Positions 1 through 12,453 are shown, numbered from the stretch's first letter. The stretch: 64,000 nt of DNA from Burkholderiales bacterium (GCA_026005015.1 BPKG01000001.1:1183501-1247500); one strand, 5' to 3'. The notes: generated by a model not told the origin, from the sequence alone. Program-made: numbers and translations.

Positions 1-792
1 GTCGTACACCTCGTAGGGCTGTTTCTTGCGCAGATCCCAGGCGACACCCGAGCCGCGCAGCATGGGGCCGGTGAAGCCCAGGGCCAGCGCCCGCTCCGGG
101 GATACCACCCCGATGCCCACGGTGCGCTGCTTCCAGATGCGATTGTCGGTGAGCAGCGTCTCGTATTCGTCCACGCACTTGGGGAAGCGCTCGGTAAAGT
201 CCTCGATGAAGTCGAGCAGCGACCCCTGCCGGTTCTCGTTGAGCTTTCTCACCTCCGCTTCGCTGCGGATGCTGGACGGCTGGTACTGGGGCATGCGGTC
301 GGGCAGGTCCCGGTAGACGCCGCCCGGGCGGTAATAGGCCGCGTGCATCCGAGCCCCGGACACCGCCTCGTAGCAGTCCATCAAATCCTCGCGCTCGCGG
401 AAGCAGTAGAGGAACACGGTCATGGCGCCGATGTCCAGGCCGTGGGCCCCGAGCCACAGCAGGTGGTTCAGGATGCGCGTGATCTCGTCGAACATGACCC
501 GGATGTACTGGGCCCGGATCGGCACTTCGATCCCCAGGAGCTTCTCGATGGCCAGCACGTAGGCATGCTCGTTGGCCATCATGGAGACGTAATCCAGGCG
601 GTCCATGTAGGGCACCGACTGGATATAGGTCTTGTGCTCGGCGAGCTTCTCCGTGGCCCGGTGCAGGAGGCCGATGTGGGGGTCGGCCCGCTGGATCACC
701 TCCCCGTCCAGCTCCAGGACTAGGCGCAGCACCCCGTGGGCGGCCGGGTGCTGGGGACCAAAATTGAGCGTGTAGTTCCTGATTTCGGCCAT
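1..792 (-). CDS. nuoD: NADH-quinone oxidoreductase subunit D, N-terminal part (runs off the window)
   Basis: This is the 49-kDa subunit of the peripheral arm of respiratory complex I, which lines the quinone-binding pocket and passes electrons from NADH to quinone. The first 264 codons are present out of roughly 417 usual for the family. The N-terminus reads [20 protein letters not shown], followed by the [12 protein letters not shown] segment, both typical of NuoD. The ATG is preceded by AAGGA at about 9 bases. That Shine-Dalgarno lies inside a short upstream reading frame that repeats the first ten codons of nuoD (annotated separately). It is the fourth gene of a nuoABCD order on the minus strand and continues beyond the left edge. 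Confidence 0.97.
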   Translation of the reverse strand, partial: MAEIRNYTLNFGPQHPAAHGVLRLVLELDGEVIQRADPHIGLLHRATEKLAEHKTYIQSVPYMDRLDYVSMMANEHAYVLAIEKLLGIEVPIRAQYIRVMFDEITRILNHLLWLGAHGLDIGAMTVFLYCFREREDLMDCYEAVSGARMHAAYYRPGGVYRDLPDRMPQYQPSSIRSEAEVRKLNENRQGSLLDFIEDFTERFPKCVDEYETLLTDNRIWKQRTVGIGVVSPERALALGFTGPMLRGSGVAWDLRKKQPYEVYD

Positions 793-794
793 GC

Positions 795-854
795 TCAGTA
801 ATCCTTCCCCGAAAGCACGGCTGAATTCAGCGTGTAATTGCGAATCTCAGCCAT
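795..854 (-). other. short upstream reading frame duplicating the nuoD N-terminus
   Basis: Between nuoC and nuoD lies a 19-codon frame, [19 protein letters not shown] plus TGA, ending two bases before the nuoD ATG (TGAGCATG). Its first ten residues are identical to those of NuoD, yet six of these ten codons differ, and every difference is synonymous (for example GCT/GCC, GAG/GAA, CGC/AGG). The AAGGA that serves nuoD lies inside its last codons, so translation of the two could be coupled. A GAGGA stands about 13 bases upstream of its own ATG, which is rather far. It may be a relic of a partial tandem duplication or a translated leader. Function unknown. Confidence 0.6.
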
Positions 855-869
855 GGGCCGCCGTTATCC

Positions 870-1505
870 TCACTGGGCACCCGGCGCCCGGGGCGCTTCC
901 TGGTTCCCGCCGATGTCCGCGTAGGTCTCTTCGCGGACGATGCGCGGCACGATCTCCCGCGGCTCGATGGTGACGGGCTGATAGATCACCCGCTGCAGGT
1001 CGGGGTCGTAGCGCATCTCCACGTAGCCGGACAGGGGGAAGTCCTTGCGGAACGGATGGCCGATGAAGCCGTAGTCGGTCAGGATGCGGCGCAGGTCCGG
1101 GTGGCCGGTGAAAACGATGCCGTACAGGTCGAAGGCCTCGCGCTCGTACCAGTTGGCTGCGGGCCACAGCTCCACTACCGAATCGAGCACCGGGAATTCG
1201 TCGCTCTCGGCGAAGGCGCGCACCCGCAGCCGCCAGTTGTGGGTCAGGGAGAGGAGATGATAGACGACGGCGAAACGCTGGCCCTCCCACAGGCCGTTCT
1301 TGTAGTCCCGGTAATCGACGCCGCACAGGTCGATCAGCTGCTCGAAACGCAACCGCGGATCGTCGCGCAGCGTGCGCATCGCTTCCAGCAAGTCCGTCGC
1401 GACGACGGTGAGGGTTAACTCTCCCAGCGCTCTTTTCAGGGACTTGAGCCTCGCCCCGAGGACATCCCGCAGGGCCTGGGCAAGCGTGTCGAGCCGGGAG
1501 GTCAT
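870..1505 (-). CDS. nuoC: NADH-quinone oxidoreductase subunit C
   Basis: The 30-kDa subunit of the hydrophilic arm of complex I. The 211-residue protein carries the family signature around residues 119-158: [12 protein letters not shown], then [14 protein letters not shown] and [10 protein letters not shown]. The length is normal for a stand-alone NuoC, so it is not the NuoCD fusion seen in enterobacteria. It starts four bases after the nuoB stop, and its own stop is followed after 15 bases by the duplicated nuoD start. It is co-transcribed with nuoA, nuoB and nuoD. Confidence 0.97.
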   Translation of the reverse strand: MTSRLDTLAQALRDVLGARLKSLKRALGELTLTVVATDLLEAMRTLRDDPRLRFEQLIDLCGVDYRDYKNGLWEGQRFAVVYHLLSLTHNWRLRVRAFAESDEFPVLDSVVELWPAANWYEREAFDLYGIVFTGHPDLRRILTDYGFIGHPFRKDFPLSGYVEMRYDPDLQRVIYQPVTIEPREIVPRIVREETYADIGGNQEAPRAPGAQ

Positions 1506-1509
1506 AGGC

Positions 1510-1986
1510 TCAGCGGGCGATGGTGTTGGTGCGCTTGATCTTGTTCTGCAACTGGATCACGCCGTAGAGCAGCGCTTCGGCGGTGGGCGGGCAGCCGGGA
1601 ACGTAGATGTCCACCGGCACGATGCGGTCGCAGCCGCGCACCACCGAATAGGAATAGTGGTAATAGCCGCCGCCGTTGGCACAGGACCCCATGGAAATCA
1701 CCCAGCGCGGCTCCGCCATCTGGTCGTAGACCTTGCGCAAGGCCGGGGCCATCTTGTTGCACAGGGTGCCGGCCACGATCATCACGTCCGACTGGCGCGG
1801 GCTGGGTCGGAACACGACCCCGAACCGGTCCAGGTCGTAGCGGGAGGCGCCGGCGTGCATCATCTCGACCGCGCAGCAAGCGAGCCCGAAGGTCATGGGC
1901 CACAGGCTCCCGGTGCGGGTCCAGTTGATCAGCTTGTCCGCCGTCGTCGTGATGAAGCCCTTCTCCAGCAGGTTCTCAGCGCCCAT
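1510..1986 (-). CDS. nuoB: NADH-quinone oxidoreductase subunit B
   Basis: The 20-kDa subunit that holds cluster N2, the last iron-sulfur centre before quinone in complex I. The four expected ligands are visible: the adjacent pair Cys37-Cys38 in LACCAVEMM, Cys102 in MGSCANGGG, and Cys132 in [10 protein letters not shown]. At 158 residues it has the usual bacterial length. It lies 83 bases downstream of nuoA and 4 bases upstream of nuoC on the same strand. Confidence 0.98.
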   Translation of the reverse strand: MGAENLLEKGFITTTADKLINWTRTGSLWPMTFGLACCAVEMMHAGASRYDLDRFGVVFRPSPRQSDVMIVAGTLCNKMAPALRKVYDQMAEPRWVISMGSCANGGGYYHYSYSVVRGCDRIVPVDIYVPGCPPTAEALLYGVIQLQNKIKRTNTIAR

Positions 1987-2069
1987 GGCCTCTTACCTCC
2001 GGATCGCCAGTGGGAAGCGGCCCGCCGTCTGCCCGCGACTCCGGGCCTTTCCGCTCGTCACCGCACCGC

Positions 2070-2438
2070 CTACTCCCATTCCAGCGCGCCCTTCATCCAC
2101 TCGTAAACGAACCCCACGACGAGGATTCCCAGGAACAACAGCATGGCGACGAAGCCGAACATCCCGATCTCCTTCAGCACCACCGCCCAGGGGAAAAGGA
2201 AGGCGATCTCCAGGTCGAACAGGATGAACAGGATCGCCACCAGGTAGTAGCGCACGTCGAACTTCATCCGGGCGTCCTCGAAGGCCTCGAAGCCGCACTC
2301 GTAGGGAGAGAGCTTCTCGCTGTCCGGGCGGTTGACGCCGAGGGCCGTGCTGGCGAACCAGCCTAGGGCGATGGGCAGCACGCCCACCGCGAGCCCCACC
2401 AGGATGAACATCAGGATCGGAAAATAGTTTTCGAGCAT
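2070..2438 (-). CDS. nuoA: NADH-quinone oxidoreductase subunit A
   Basis: A small membrane subunit of complex I at the junction of the two arms. Its 122 residues contain three hydrophobic segments (about 6-30, 64-88 and 95-115) and the conserved loop [13 protein letters not shown] with Cys48, which lies near the quinone site in the family. It is the first gene of the nuo cluster. The gap upstream holds only the tRNA-Leu gene, so the nuo operon may share transcription with tpiA-secG or use a promoter in that gap. I could not identify one with confidence. Confidence 0.97.
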   Translation of the reverse strand: MLENYFPILMFILVGLAVGVLPIALGWFASTALGVNRPDSEKLSPYECGFEAFEDARMKFDVRYYLVAILFILFDLEIAFLFPWAVVLKEIGMFGFVAMLLFLGILVVGFVYEWMKGALEWE

Positions 2439-2572
2439 CCGCTTCCGCTTCTCGCCGCCGCACGGGCCCGGCGCGCCCTACCGTCCGGCGGCAAGGCCGC
2501 AGAGCACCACAGCATCAATTTAGAGCCGCGCCCGCACCCGGGAAGTTCCGAGGAACGCCGGGGAGAAACCTG

Positions 2573-2657
2573 TGGTGCCGACGGTGAGACTCGAACTCAC
2601 ACGGCTTTCGCCACCGCCCCCTCAAGACGGCGTGTCTACCAATTTCACCACGTCGGC
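2573..2657 (-). tRNA. tRNA-Leu (anticodon GAG)
   Basis: An 85-base tRNA on the minus strand. The acceptor arms GCCGACG and CGTCGGC pair perfectly and are followed by A and an encoded CCA. The anticodon stem CCGTC/GGCGG closes the loop TTGAGGG, giving anticodon GAG (reads CUC/CUU leucine codons). A long variable arm and the GTTCGAGTC T-loop are present, as expected of a class II tRNA. It sits between secG and nuoA, a familiar position in betaproteobacteria. Apart from this gene, I see nothing I can name in the roughly 300-base stretch between nuoA and secG. Confidence 0.96.
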
Positions 2658-2741
2658 GACATTGTTATTCGTAGGCTGGATGGGGACCCGCCCGGGCCAG
2701 GAATCCCGGCAACCGGCACCGTTGCCCGCCACCGGCGACCC

Positions 2742-3089
2742 CTATTTCGGTATCTCCTTCGCCTTGGACGCCTCCGTGCCCGGCGCCGGCACCTCGGACG
2801 GCGGCGCCACCGGCTTGCTCTGCATCGGCTGGTCGGCCATCACGCCCTGGCGTTCTGCCTTCTGACCGCTGAGATAGGCAAGCCCCATGCTGGTCAGAAA
2901 GAAAACCACCGCCAGGAGCGCGGTGCTGCGGCTCAAAAAATTGGCCGAACCGGTGGCGCCGAAGAGGCTGCCCGAAGCACCGCTACCGAACGCCGCGCCC
3001 ATGTCCGCGCCCTTGCCGTGCTGGAGCAAAACCAGCCCGATGATACCCGCCGCGGCGAGCACGTGAATGACCAGGATCAAGATTTTCAC
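2742..3089 (-). CDS. secG: protein translocase subunit SecG
   Basis: An auxiliary membrane subunit of the SecYEG preprotein channel. It has two hydrophobic helices (about residues 3-20 and 52-70) around a conserved glycine-rich loop that includes GLVLLQHGKGADMGAAFG. The C-terminal tail from about residue 80 is rich in proline and alanine. It begins with GTG, preceded by GAGGT at about 6 bases. It starts 11 bases after the tpiA stop, so the two genes form a unit, an arrangement common in proteobacteria. Confidence 0.95.
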   Translation of the reverse strand: MKILILVIHVLAAAGIIGLVLLQHGKGADMGAAFGSGASGSLFGATGSANFLSRSTALLAVVFFLTSMGLAYLSGQKAERQGVMADQPMQSKPVAPPSEVPAPGTEASKAKEIPK

Positions 3090-3100
3090 GCTTTACCTCT

Positions 3101-3856
3101 CTACGCCTGGGCAGCCCGGCAGATGGCGACGAATTCCTCGCTCACCAGGGACGCGCCGCCGATCAACCCTCCGTCGATGTCCGGCATGGAGAACAAGGCC
3201 CGGGCGTTCGAGCCCTTCACGCTGCCGCCGTACAAGATGATGAGGCCGGCGGCCACCGCGCCGTCACGCTCCGCCACCCGGCGACGCAGGTAGGCGTGGA
3301 CCTCCTGGGCCTGCTCGGGCGTCGCCGTCCTGCCGGTGCCGATCGCCCACACGGGCTCGTACGCCAGGACGCAACCGCTCAAGGCCGCGACGCCCAAGCT
3401 GTCCATCACCGCCTCGAGCTGGCGGGCCACCACCGCTTCGGTCTCACCCCGCTCCCGCTCCTCCAGCCTCTCCCCCAGGCAGACGATGGGGGTCAACCCG
3501 GCTTTCAGCACCGCCTCGCCCTTGGCCGCCACCAGGGCGTCCGATTCGCCGTGGTAGGTGCGGCGCTCCGAGTGGCCGACGATCACGTAGCGGGCACCAA
3601 ACTCGGCGATCATCCGGGCCGAAACCTCGCCGGTGAAAGCCCCCCTCGCGTGCCGGCTGGCATCCTGCGCCCCCCACAATATGTGGGTGCCAGACAGCAG
3701 CTCTTGGGCCTGCTGGAGGTAGGGGAACGGAACACAGACGGCCACGTCGACCCGGCTGAGCCCCCGGGTCGCGGGCACGACGGCCGTCAGCAGCGACCGG
3801 TTCTCGGCCAGGCTTCCGTGCATTTTCCAGTTGCCTGCAACGAGCTTTCGGCGCAT
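3101..3856 (-). CDS. tpiA: triosephosphate isomerase
   Basis: Interconverts dihydroxyacetone phosphate and glyceraldehyde 3-phosphate in glycolysis and gluconeogenesis. All catalytic residues of the TIM barrel are visible: Asn9 and Lys11 in the first strand, His95 in VIVGHSERR, Glu167 in the flexible loop EPVWAIGTG, and the phosphate-binding YGGSV near 209. At 251 residues it has the standard length. A good sigma-70 promoter lies just upstream, so this is the first gene of the tpiA-secG unit. Confidence 0.98.
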   Translation of the reverse strand: MRRKLVAGNWKMHGSLAENRSLLTAVVPATRGLSRVDVAVCVPFPYLQQAQELLSGTHILWGAQDASRHARGAFTGEVSARMIAEFGARYVIVGHSERRTYHGESDALVAAKGEAVLKAGLTPIVCLGERLEERERGETEAVVARQLEAVMDSLGVAALSGCVLAYEPVWAIGTGRTATPEQAQEVHAYLRRRVAERDGAVAAGLIILYGGSVKGSNARALFSMPDIDGGLIGGASLVSEEFVAICRAAQA

Positions 3857-3883
3857 TCGGACCCGATCCCTTAAAACTAAGAA

Positions 3884-3912
3884 ATGTTACCCGCTCAGCT
3901 ATATAGGGTCAA
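3884..3912 (-). promoter_or_regulatory. sigma-70 type promoter for tpiA-secG
   Basis: On the minus strand TTGACC and TAACAT are separated by exactly 17 bases. This places the transcription start about 20 bases before the tpiA ATG. Only the match to consensus and the position support it. Confidence 0.6.
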
Positions 3913-4049
3913 CCGAAAAGCCGGGAGGTCGCCGTCCGCGGTCCCCAAAGTTCTTCTCCCGAGATCGGGACAGGGCGGCGCATGCCTCGGCGGCGCCGCC
4001 GGGATGCCGTAGGGGAGTGACCTCCCGCTGCGGAGCGTGGGCGACCGGT

Positions 4050-4841
4050 TCAGCCGAACCGGCCCGTGATGTAGTCCTCGGTCTGCTTGTTCTTGGGCTT
4101 GATGAACAGCTCGTCGGTCGGGCCGAACTCGATCAGCTCGCCCAGGTACATGTAGGCGGTATAGTCGGAAATGCGGGCCGCCTGCTGCATGTTGTGGGTG
4201 ACGATGAGGATCGTGACCTTTCTCTTGAGCTCGGCGGTCAGCTCTTCGATGCTGGCGGTGGCGATGGGATCCAGGGCGGAGGTGGGCTCGTCGAACAGAA
4301 GCAGCTCCGGGTTCGTGGCCAGGGCCCGAGCGATGCACAGGCGCTGCTGCTGGCCACCGGAGAGGTTGAAGGCCAGATCGTCCAGGCGGTCCTTCACCTC
4401 CTCCCACAGGGCCGCACTGCGCAGCGCCTCTTCCACCTTCTCGTCCAGCACCGCCTTCTGCCGTACGCCCCTCACCCTCAGGCCGTAGGCGACGTTTTCG
4501 TAGATCGACTTGGGAAAGGGATTGGGCTTCTGGAACACCATGCTGATGCGCATCCGCACCTCGATGGGGTCCACCTTGGGGCTCAGGATGTTCACGTTGT
4601 CCGGGTGCAGGTGGATCTCGCCTTCGTACCGGTTTCCGGGGTAGAGGTCGTGCATGCGGTTGAACGACCGCAGGAAAGTGGACTTGCCGCAGCCGGATGG
4701 GCCGATCAGCGCTGTGATCTGGTACTCGGCGATCGGCATGTTGATGTTCTTGAGGGCGTGATAGGTGCCGTAGTAGAAGTTGAAATTCCGCACCTCGGCC
4801 TTGATCGGGGTGCCGGCGGGGGGCGGAGTCATGACCGTCAT
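4050..4841 (-). CDS. pstB: phosphate ABC transporter ATP-binding protein
   Basis: The ATPase that powers high-affinity phosphate import by the Pst system at the inner membrane. The 263 residues show the complete ABC set: Walker [10 protein letters not shown] (47-55), Q-loop Q104, signature LSGGQQQR (160-167), Walker B LLLFDEP, D-loop SALD and H-loop His216. The start was set at the ATG giving MTVMT, because AGGAGG lies at the right distance. A longer in-frame version would run deep into pstA. It follows pstA after 17 bases. No phoU follows, which is unusual. An inverted repeat spans the stop codon but has no T-tract. Confidence 0.97.
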   Translation of the reverse strand: MTVMTPPPAGTPIKAEVRNFNFYYGTYHALKNINMPIAEYQITALIGPSGCGKSTFLRSFNRMHDLYPGNRYEGEIHLHPDNVNILSPKVDPIEVRMRISMVFQKPNPFPKSIYENVAYGLRVRGVRQKAVLDEKVEEALRSAALWEEVKDRLDDLAFNLSGGQQQRLCIARALATNPELLLFDEPTSALDPIATASIEELTAELKRKVTILIVTHNMQQAARISDYTAYMYLGELIEFGPTDELFIKPKNKQTEDYITGRFG

Positions 4842-4858
4842 CGGGGCGTTCCTCCTGC

Positions 4859-5791
4859 TTACCACTTGATCTTCTGGCGGATCCGGTAGCGCAGATAGAT
4901 CGCCAGGGCGTTCATGAGCAAGGTCATGACGATGAGCACGACGCCGGCGGCCGCCGCATTCACCAGGAACGCGGATTCCGGTCTCGTCACCCAGTTGAAC
5001 ATCTGGATCGGAAGGACGGTGAATGGGGAAAACAGCCACTCGAAATTGATGAACGGCGGCTCGCTAGAGATGGGCGATGGGGGCAGGAAGGCGATGAAGG
5101 TGAGCGCACCGATGGTGATGACCGGCGCGGTCTCCCCGATCGCCCGGGCGAGCCCGATGATCACGCCGGTGAGAATCCCCGCCGACGAATACGGCAGGAC
5201 ATGGTCCGACACCACCTGCCACTTGGTGGCGCCCACTGCGTAGGCCGCCTCCCGGATGGCTTGCGGGACGGAGCGGATCGCCTCCCGCGTGGCCACGATG
5301 ACCACCGGGAGGATCAGGAGCGCGAGGGTCAGTCCGGCAGACAGGATACTCTGCCCGAATCCCAGCGCGTAAACGAAGAGCCCCAGCGCGAGCAAGCCGT
5401 AGACGATGGACGGGACTCCGGCCAGGTTGGTCACGTTGATCTCGATCAGGGCCGTGATCCAGTTCTTGGGCGCGTATTCCTCTAGATAGATTCCTGCTGC
5501 GACGCCGAGAGGGACCGCGGCGAACAAAGTGACCAGCATCACCAGGGAGGTGCCGACCCATGCCGAAAGGATGCCGGCCTGCCCGGCCCGGCGCGACGGA
5601 AAGCTGGTAAGAAAATCCCAGGAAATCCTTGGCACCCCGTCGATCAGCAAATCGATGAAAAGCGCCAACAGGGTCAGCACGCCCACCATGGTCGCCAGGA
5701 TTCCGAGCAGCACAAACAGATGATCTCCCAGCTTGCGGCGGCCGATCATCCGGCGGATGGCTTCCAGGTCTCGCGGGTGCGGATGCGCCAT
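4859..5791 (-). CDS. pstA: phosphate ABC transporter permease PstA
   Basis: One of two inner-membrane permease subunits of the Pst phosphate importer. The 310-residue protein has about six hydrophobic helices. The cytoplasmic loop [20 protein letters not shown] is the EAA motif that contacts the ATPase PstB, and the end [10 protein letters not shown] is basic. The start codon overlaps the stop of pstC (TGATG), which implies translational coupling. It is the third gene of pstSCAB. Confidence 0.96.
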   Translation of the reverse strand: MAHPHPRDLEAIRRMIGRRKLGDHLFVLLGILATMVGVLTLLALFIDLLIDGVPRISWDFLTSFPSRRAGQAGILSAWVGTSLVMLVTLFAAVPLGVAAGIYLEEYAPKNWITALIEINVTNLAGVPSIVYGLLALGLFVYALGFGQSILSAGLTLALLILPVVIVATREAIRSVPQAIREAAYAVGATKWQVVSDHVLPYSSAGILTGVIIGLARAIGETAPVITIGALTFIAFLPPSPISSEPPFINFEWLFSPFTVLPIQMFNWVTRPESAFLVNAAAAGVVLIVMTLLMNALAIYLRYRIRQKIKW

Positions 5792-6753
5792 CAGTAGGCC
5801 TCGCGGAAACGTTGGCGCAAAAGGTGTCCAAGCACGTTGAACCCGAGTGTCAGCACGATCAGCGTCAGCCCGGCGGCGAAGATGGTCTGGTATTCAAGAG
5901 AACCGTGGGGGAGATCGCCAAGGCTAACCTGCACGATGTAGGCGGTCAGCGTCGCCGCCGGCTCCATCGGATTCCAGGTGAAGTTGGGCTGCTGCCCGGC
6001 GGCGATGGCGACTACCATGGTCTCCCCGACCGCCCGCGATATGCCGAGCACGAATGCGGCAACTACTCCGGAGGCGGCCGCCGGCAGCACGACGCGCAGG
6101 GCCGTTTGCAGTCGCGTCGCCCCCATGGCGAAGCTGCCCTCGCGCATGGCCATGGGCACGGCCCGCATGGCGTCCTCGGACACCGACGAGACGTAAGGGA
6201 TGATCATGATCCCGATCACGATGCCGGGGCCGAGCATGTTGAACCCCTGCAGGTCGGGGATGAACTTCTGCAGCAGCGGCGTCACGAACAGCAAGGCGAA
6301 ATAACCATACACCACGGTCGGCACGCCCTCGAGCATCTCGAGAAAAGGCTTTACCACCTCCCGCACCGAATGCGGCGCGAACTCGCTCAAGTAAAGCGCG
6401 ATCACGATCCCGAGGGGAACCGCCACCGACAGCGCCACGCCCGCCACCACCAGCGTCCCCGAGAGCAGGGGGAGGATCCCGAAGTGCTTCTCGGTGAAAA
6501 GCGGCGTCCATTGGGTATCAGTCAGGAATTCAACGATGGAAACCTGCTCGAAGAAGCCGATCGATTCGTAGACCAGGATGACTACGATGGCAATGGTGGT
6601 CGCAACAGCCGAGAACGCCGCCAGGAAGAGCGCGGATTCGATGAGTCGCTCCTTGATGTTCCGGAAGCGCCGGTGCATCAGGCGATTGTTCGCCAGGGCA
6701 GCAGCCGTCTGTTCTGACGTCGCGGGGACCACGGTGCTCATGGGGGATGACAA
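5791..6753 (-). CDS. pstC: phosphate ABC transporter permease PstC
   Basis: The other permease subunit of the Pst importer. The 320 residues have a long cytoplasmic N-terminus, about six membrane helices and the EAA-type loop REGSFAMGATRLQTALRVVLP. It is separated from pstS by a strong stem-loop terminator, so it probably receives only read-through from the pstS promoter. This is a familiar way to make more binding protein than channel. Confidence 0.96.
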   Translation of the reverse strand: MSSPMSTVVPATSEQTAAALANNRLMHRRFRNIKERLIESALFLAAFSAVATTIAIVVILVYESIGFFEQVSIVEFLTDTQWTPLFTEKHFGILPLLSGTLVVAGVALSVAVPLGIVIALYLSEFAPHSVREVVKPFLEMLEGVPTVVYGYFALLFVTPLLQKFIPDLQGFNMLGPGIVIGIMIIPYVSSVSEDAMRAVPMAMREGSFAMGATRLQTALRVVLPAAASGVVAAFVLGISRAVGETMVVAIAAGQQPNFTWNPMEPAATLTAYIVQVSLGDLPHGSLEYQTIFAAGLTLIVLTLGFNVLGHLLRQRFREAY

Positions 6754-6789
6754 GCGAAGTCGTTATTATGGCAGACGGCGCGGGGTAGT

Positions 6790-6820
6790 AAAAAGCCGGG
6801 GGATGCTCCCCCGGCTTTTT
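6790..6820. terminator. symmetrical intrinsic terminator between pstS and pstC
   Basis: Two 14-base arms, AAAAAGCCGGGGGA and TCCCCCGGCTTTTT, surround a three-base loop. The GC-rich core ends in an A-tract on one side and a T-tract on the other, so it can act in either direction. It lies 11 bases beyond the pstS stop codon, inside the operon, and would reduce pstCAB expression relative to pstS. Confidence 0.88.
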
Positions 6821-6831
6821 GTCACTGGCAG

Positions 6832-7839
<1,008 letters not shown>

Positions 7840-7896
7840 GAATCGTTCTCCTCGTCTGGTTACGTAAACGTGCAAGCCGAATCCTACGCCTGCCCG

Positions 7897-7914
7897 GTTA
7901 CAGTTTCGTGACAA
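7897..7914 (-). promoter_or_regulatory. Pho box (PhoB binding site) upstream of pstS
   Basis: The minus strand reads TTGTCAC-GAAA-CTGTAAC, two 7-base direct repeats 11 bases apart centre to centre. It is a close match to the PhoB consensus CTGTCAT-AAAA-CTGTCAT. Its position before the operon's first gene fits PhoB-dependent activation. No phoB or phoR lies in the window. Confidence 0.8.
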
Positions 7915-7994
7915 ACGGAGAGGCCCGTAGCGTCCAGCGCCCGGGTGTGTAGATAAGCTATTGATTTAAATTTAGACTTTTTATGATGGGGGCT

Positions 7995-9350
7995 TCAGCC
8001 CGCCGCTTCCCGCACCGCGTCGGCCAGGTTCTGGGCGAGCCGGGCCACCTGCTCCCGGGAGCGGCCCTCCACCATGACCCGGATGACGGGTTCGGTGCCG
8101 GAGGCCCGCAGCAGCACCCGGCCGTCCCCGTTCAGCAGCCGCTCGGTTTCCGCCACCGCCGACTGGACCCGGGGGTCGCGGCGGAAATCGAACCCCCGCT
8201 CCACTCGCACGTTGACCAAGACCTGGGGATAGAGGAGGAGCTCCCGGGTCAGCTCGGCCAAGCTTTGTCCCCGCCCGCGAATCGCGTGCAGCACCTGCAG
8301 GGCGGAGACGATGCCGTCGCCGGTGGTGTGCTTGTCCAGGCAGATGATGTGGCCGGAATTCTCGCCCCCCAGCTCCCACCCTTCCCGCAGCAAGAGCTCC
8401 AGCACGTAGCGGTCCCCCACGTTCGCCCGCTTGAAGGGAACGCCCCGCTCGGCAAAGGCCCGCTCCAGGGCGTAGTTGGTCATGAGGGTGCCCGCCACGC
8501 CCCCGTCCAGGGTCCCCAGCGCCCGGCGCAACAGGGCGATCACGTAGAGGAGCTGATCCCCGTCGTAGAGTCGCCCTTCCGCGTCCGCCATCACCACCCG
8601 ATCCCCGTCTCCGTCGAACGCGATCCCCAGGTCCGCCCCCTGGTCGCGGATCGCCCGCTGGAGGGCCTGGGGGTACAAGGCACCGGCCTCCTGGTTGATG
8701 TTCAGGCCGTCCGGCTCGGCGCCGATGGCCACCACGTCGGCCCCCAACTCATGGAACACGTGGGGGGCGACGTGGTAGGTGGCGCCGTGGGCGCAATCCA
8801 CCACCAGCCGCATCCCCCGCAAGTCGAGCCGGGAGGGGAAGGTGCTTTTGCAAAACTCGATGTAGCGCCCGGCCGCGTCGTTCACCCGCCGCGCCTTTCC
8901 CAGGCCCGCCGAAGGCATGGTGTCCAGGGGCTCCTCCAGTGCGGCCTCGATCGCTTCTTCCGTCTCGTCGGCGAGCTTGAAGCCGTCGGCGGAAAAGAAC
9001 TTGATGCCGTTGTCATCGTAGGGATTGTGGGAGGCGCTGATCACCACCCCAGCCTGCAAGCGCAAGGCCCGGGTGAGGTAGGCCACCGCCGGCGTGGGCA
9101 TGGGGCCGGAGAGCATCACGTCCACTCCCGCGGCCGAGAAGCCCGCCTCCAGGGCAGCCTCCAGCATGTAGCCGGAAATGCGGGTGTCCTTGCCGATCAG
9201 CACCGCCGGCCGCTCCCCCTTGGGGAGGGAAGAGCGGGCGAGAAGCGTTCTTCCCGCCGCGTAGCCCAGCCGCATCACGAAATCGGGGGTGATGGGCGCC
9301 TCCCCGACCCGTCCCCGTATTCCGTCCGTTCCGAAATACTTTCTTTTCAT
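7995..9350 (-). CDS. glmM: phosphoglucosamine mutase
   Basis: Converts glucosamine 6-phosphate to glucosamine 1-phosphate for UDP-GlcNAc, hence peptidoglycan and lipopolysaccharide. The 451-residue protein starts [13 protein letters not shown]. It has the phospho-serine loop SASHNP (Ser107), the metal loop DGDGDR near 245 and the phosphate-binding loop [13 protein letters not shown] near the C-terminus, the three hallmarks of the alpha-phosphohexomutases. The length is normal. It is downstream of folP and ftsH on the same strand, the classical order ftsH-folP-glmM. Confidence 0.98.
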   Translation of the reverse strand: MKRKYFGTDGIRGRVGEAPITPDFVMRLGYAAGRTLLARSSLPKGERPAVLIGKDTRISGYMLEAALEAGFSAAGVDVMLSGPMPTPAVAYLTRALRLQAGVVISASHNPYDDNGIKFFSADGFKLADETEEAIEAALEEPLDTMPSAGLGKARRVNDAAGRYIEFCKSTFPSRLDLRGMRLVVDCAHGATYHVAPHVFHELGADVVAIGAEPDGLNINQEAGALYPQALQRAIRDQGADLGIAFDGDGDRVVMADAEGRLYDGDQLLYVIALLRRALGTLDGGVAGTLMTNYALERAFAERGVPFKRANVGDRYVLELLLREGWELGGENSGHIICLDKHTTGDGIVSALQVLHAIRGRGQSLAELTRELLLYPQVLVNVRVERGFDFRRDPRVQSAVAETERLLNGDGRVLLRASGTEPVIRVMVEGRSREQVARLAQNLADAVREAAG

Positions 9351-9572
9351 ACGCCGCGCCGCCCGTGACTGACGAACGGCATCAATCTACTCCACCCGCC
9401 TTCCGGGAACAATCGCCTGACTTCCCCGGCGAGCCGCCGTCAGGCGCAAGGGCCGGTCCGCCCCATCCCGGCCTGGCCCGGAATTCATGCCGGCTGGGCC
9501 CGGGGCGTCCCTTCAAGACCGGGCGGGAAATGATGGGGAGGTAAGGGAAAGGCGGCTGCGGATGCCACTTTT

Positions 9573-10406
9573 TCAGGCAGCGCCGGTAACGGCCGCCAGG
9601 ACCGCCAGGGCGTCCCGGGTGGCGGCCACGTCATGGACCCGCACGATGTGGGCGCCCCGCTCCACCGCCAGGACCGCGGCGGCGAGGCTCGCGGCCAGGC
9701 GCTCGTTCACGTCCCGGCCGGTGAGCCTGCCCAGCACCGACTTGCGCGACAGCCCCACCAGCACCGGGACGCCCAGGGCGGCGAACACCGGCAGGTCTGC
9801 GGAATAGCGCCAGGTTGTGGGAGCGGTCCTTGCCGAAACCAAAGCCGGGATCCACCACGATGCGGCTGCGTTCGATGCCCGCCGCCTCGGCGGCCGCCAC
9901 CGTTCGGCCAGGAAGTCCCGCACCTCCCGCACCACGTCCCCGTAGGTAGGGTTCACCTGCATGGTGCGCGGCTCGCCCTGCATGTGCATGAGGCACACCG
10001 CCACGTCGCTTCCCGCCACCGCCTCCAGCGCCCCCGGGGCCCGCAGCGCCAGGATGTCGTTCACCATGGCCGCGCCGACGCCGATCGCGGCGCGCATGAC
10101 CTGGGGCTTCATGGTGTCCACCGACACCGGCACCCCCAGGGCCACCACCGCCTCCAGCACCGGCATCACCCGCCGCAACTCCTCTTCCACCGGCACCGGT
10201 TCGGCCCCCGGCCGGGAAGACTCCCCGCCGATGTCCAGGAGATCGGCCCCCTCCTCCACCAGTCGGCGGGCGTGGTCGATGGCGGCCTGGGCCGACAGGT
10301 ATCGACCGCCGTCGGAAAAGGAGTCGGGGGTGACGTTGACCACCCCCATGACCAGGGGGCGCGAAAGGTCCAGGGTGAACCCGCCGCAGCGCAGGAACCG
10401 GTTCAT
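9573..10406 (-). CDS. folP: dihydropteroate synthase, with a compensating pair of frameshifts
   Basis: Joins p-aminobenzoate to the pterin pyrophosphate in folate synthesis, and is the sulfonamide target. The N-terminus has MGVVNVTPDSFSDGG, DIGGESSRPGA and SVDTMKP, and the C-terminus GLSRKSVLG and RVHDV, all family signatures. Between about residues 165 and 205 the open frame loses similarity. The expected RIVVDPGFGFGKDRSHN segment reads in another frame over roughly 9800-9903. One missing G near 9903 (CGGTGGCG for CGGGTGGCG) and one extra base near 9801 restore the frame. As written the protein would lack its conserved pterin-site loop, so the indels are probably sequence errors. Confidence 0.9.
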   Translation of the reverse strand: MNRFLRCGGFTLDLSRPLVMGVVNVTPDSFSDGGRYLSAQAAIDHARRLVEEGADLLDIGGESSRPGAEPVPVEEELRRVMPVLEAVVALGVPVSVDTMKPQVMRAAIGVGAAMVNDILALRAPGALEAVAGSDVAVCLMHMQGEPRTMQVNPTYGDVVREVRDFLAERWRPPRRRASNAAASWWIPALVSARTAPTTWRYSADLPVFAALGVPVLVGLSRKSVLGRLTGRDVNERLAASLAAAVLAVERGAHIVRVHDVAATRDALAVLAAVTGAA

Positions 10407-10497
10407 AGAGAGGAGAGCGGCGGGAGGAAGGAGGAACCGGGCTGGAGGCTCGAGTTCATGCCACCTTCCCTTCTTGGCAGCCGTCGCTTCCCGGCGC

Positions 10498-12393
<1,896 letters not shown>

Positions 12394-12453
12394 AGCTGCT
12401 CCTGAAAAAGATGCTTAAGGGCCCATCTCCGGGCCCCAAGCGCTATTTTAACC

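Noticed and set aside
4045-4062. Inverted repeat CCGGTTC/GAACCGG over the pstB stop codon as a terminator.
   Set aside because: It lacks a T-tract, the stem is only seven pairs, and it overlaps the coding end. It could be a weak rho-independent site but cannot be supported.
9417-9445. CCTGAC/GTCAGG inverted repeat between glmM and folP.
   Set aside because: Six-base arms with a 17-base GC-rich loop are expected by chance at this base composition.
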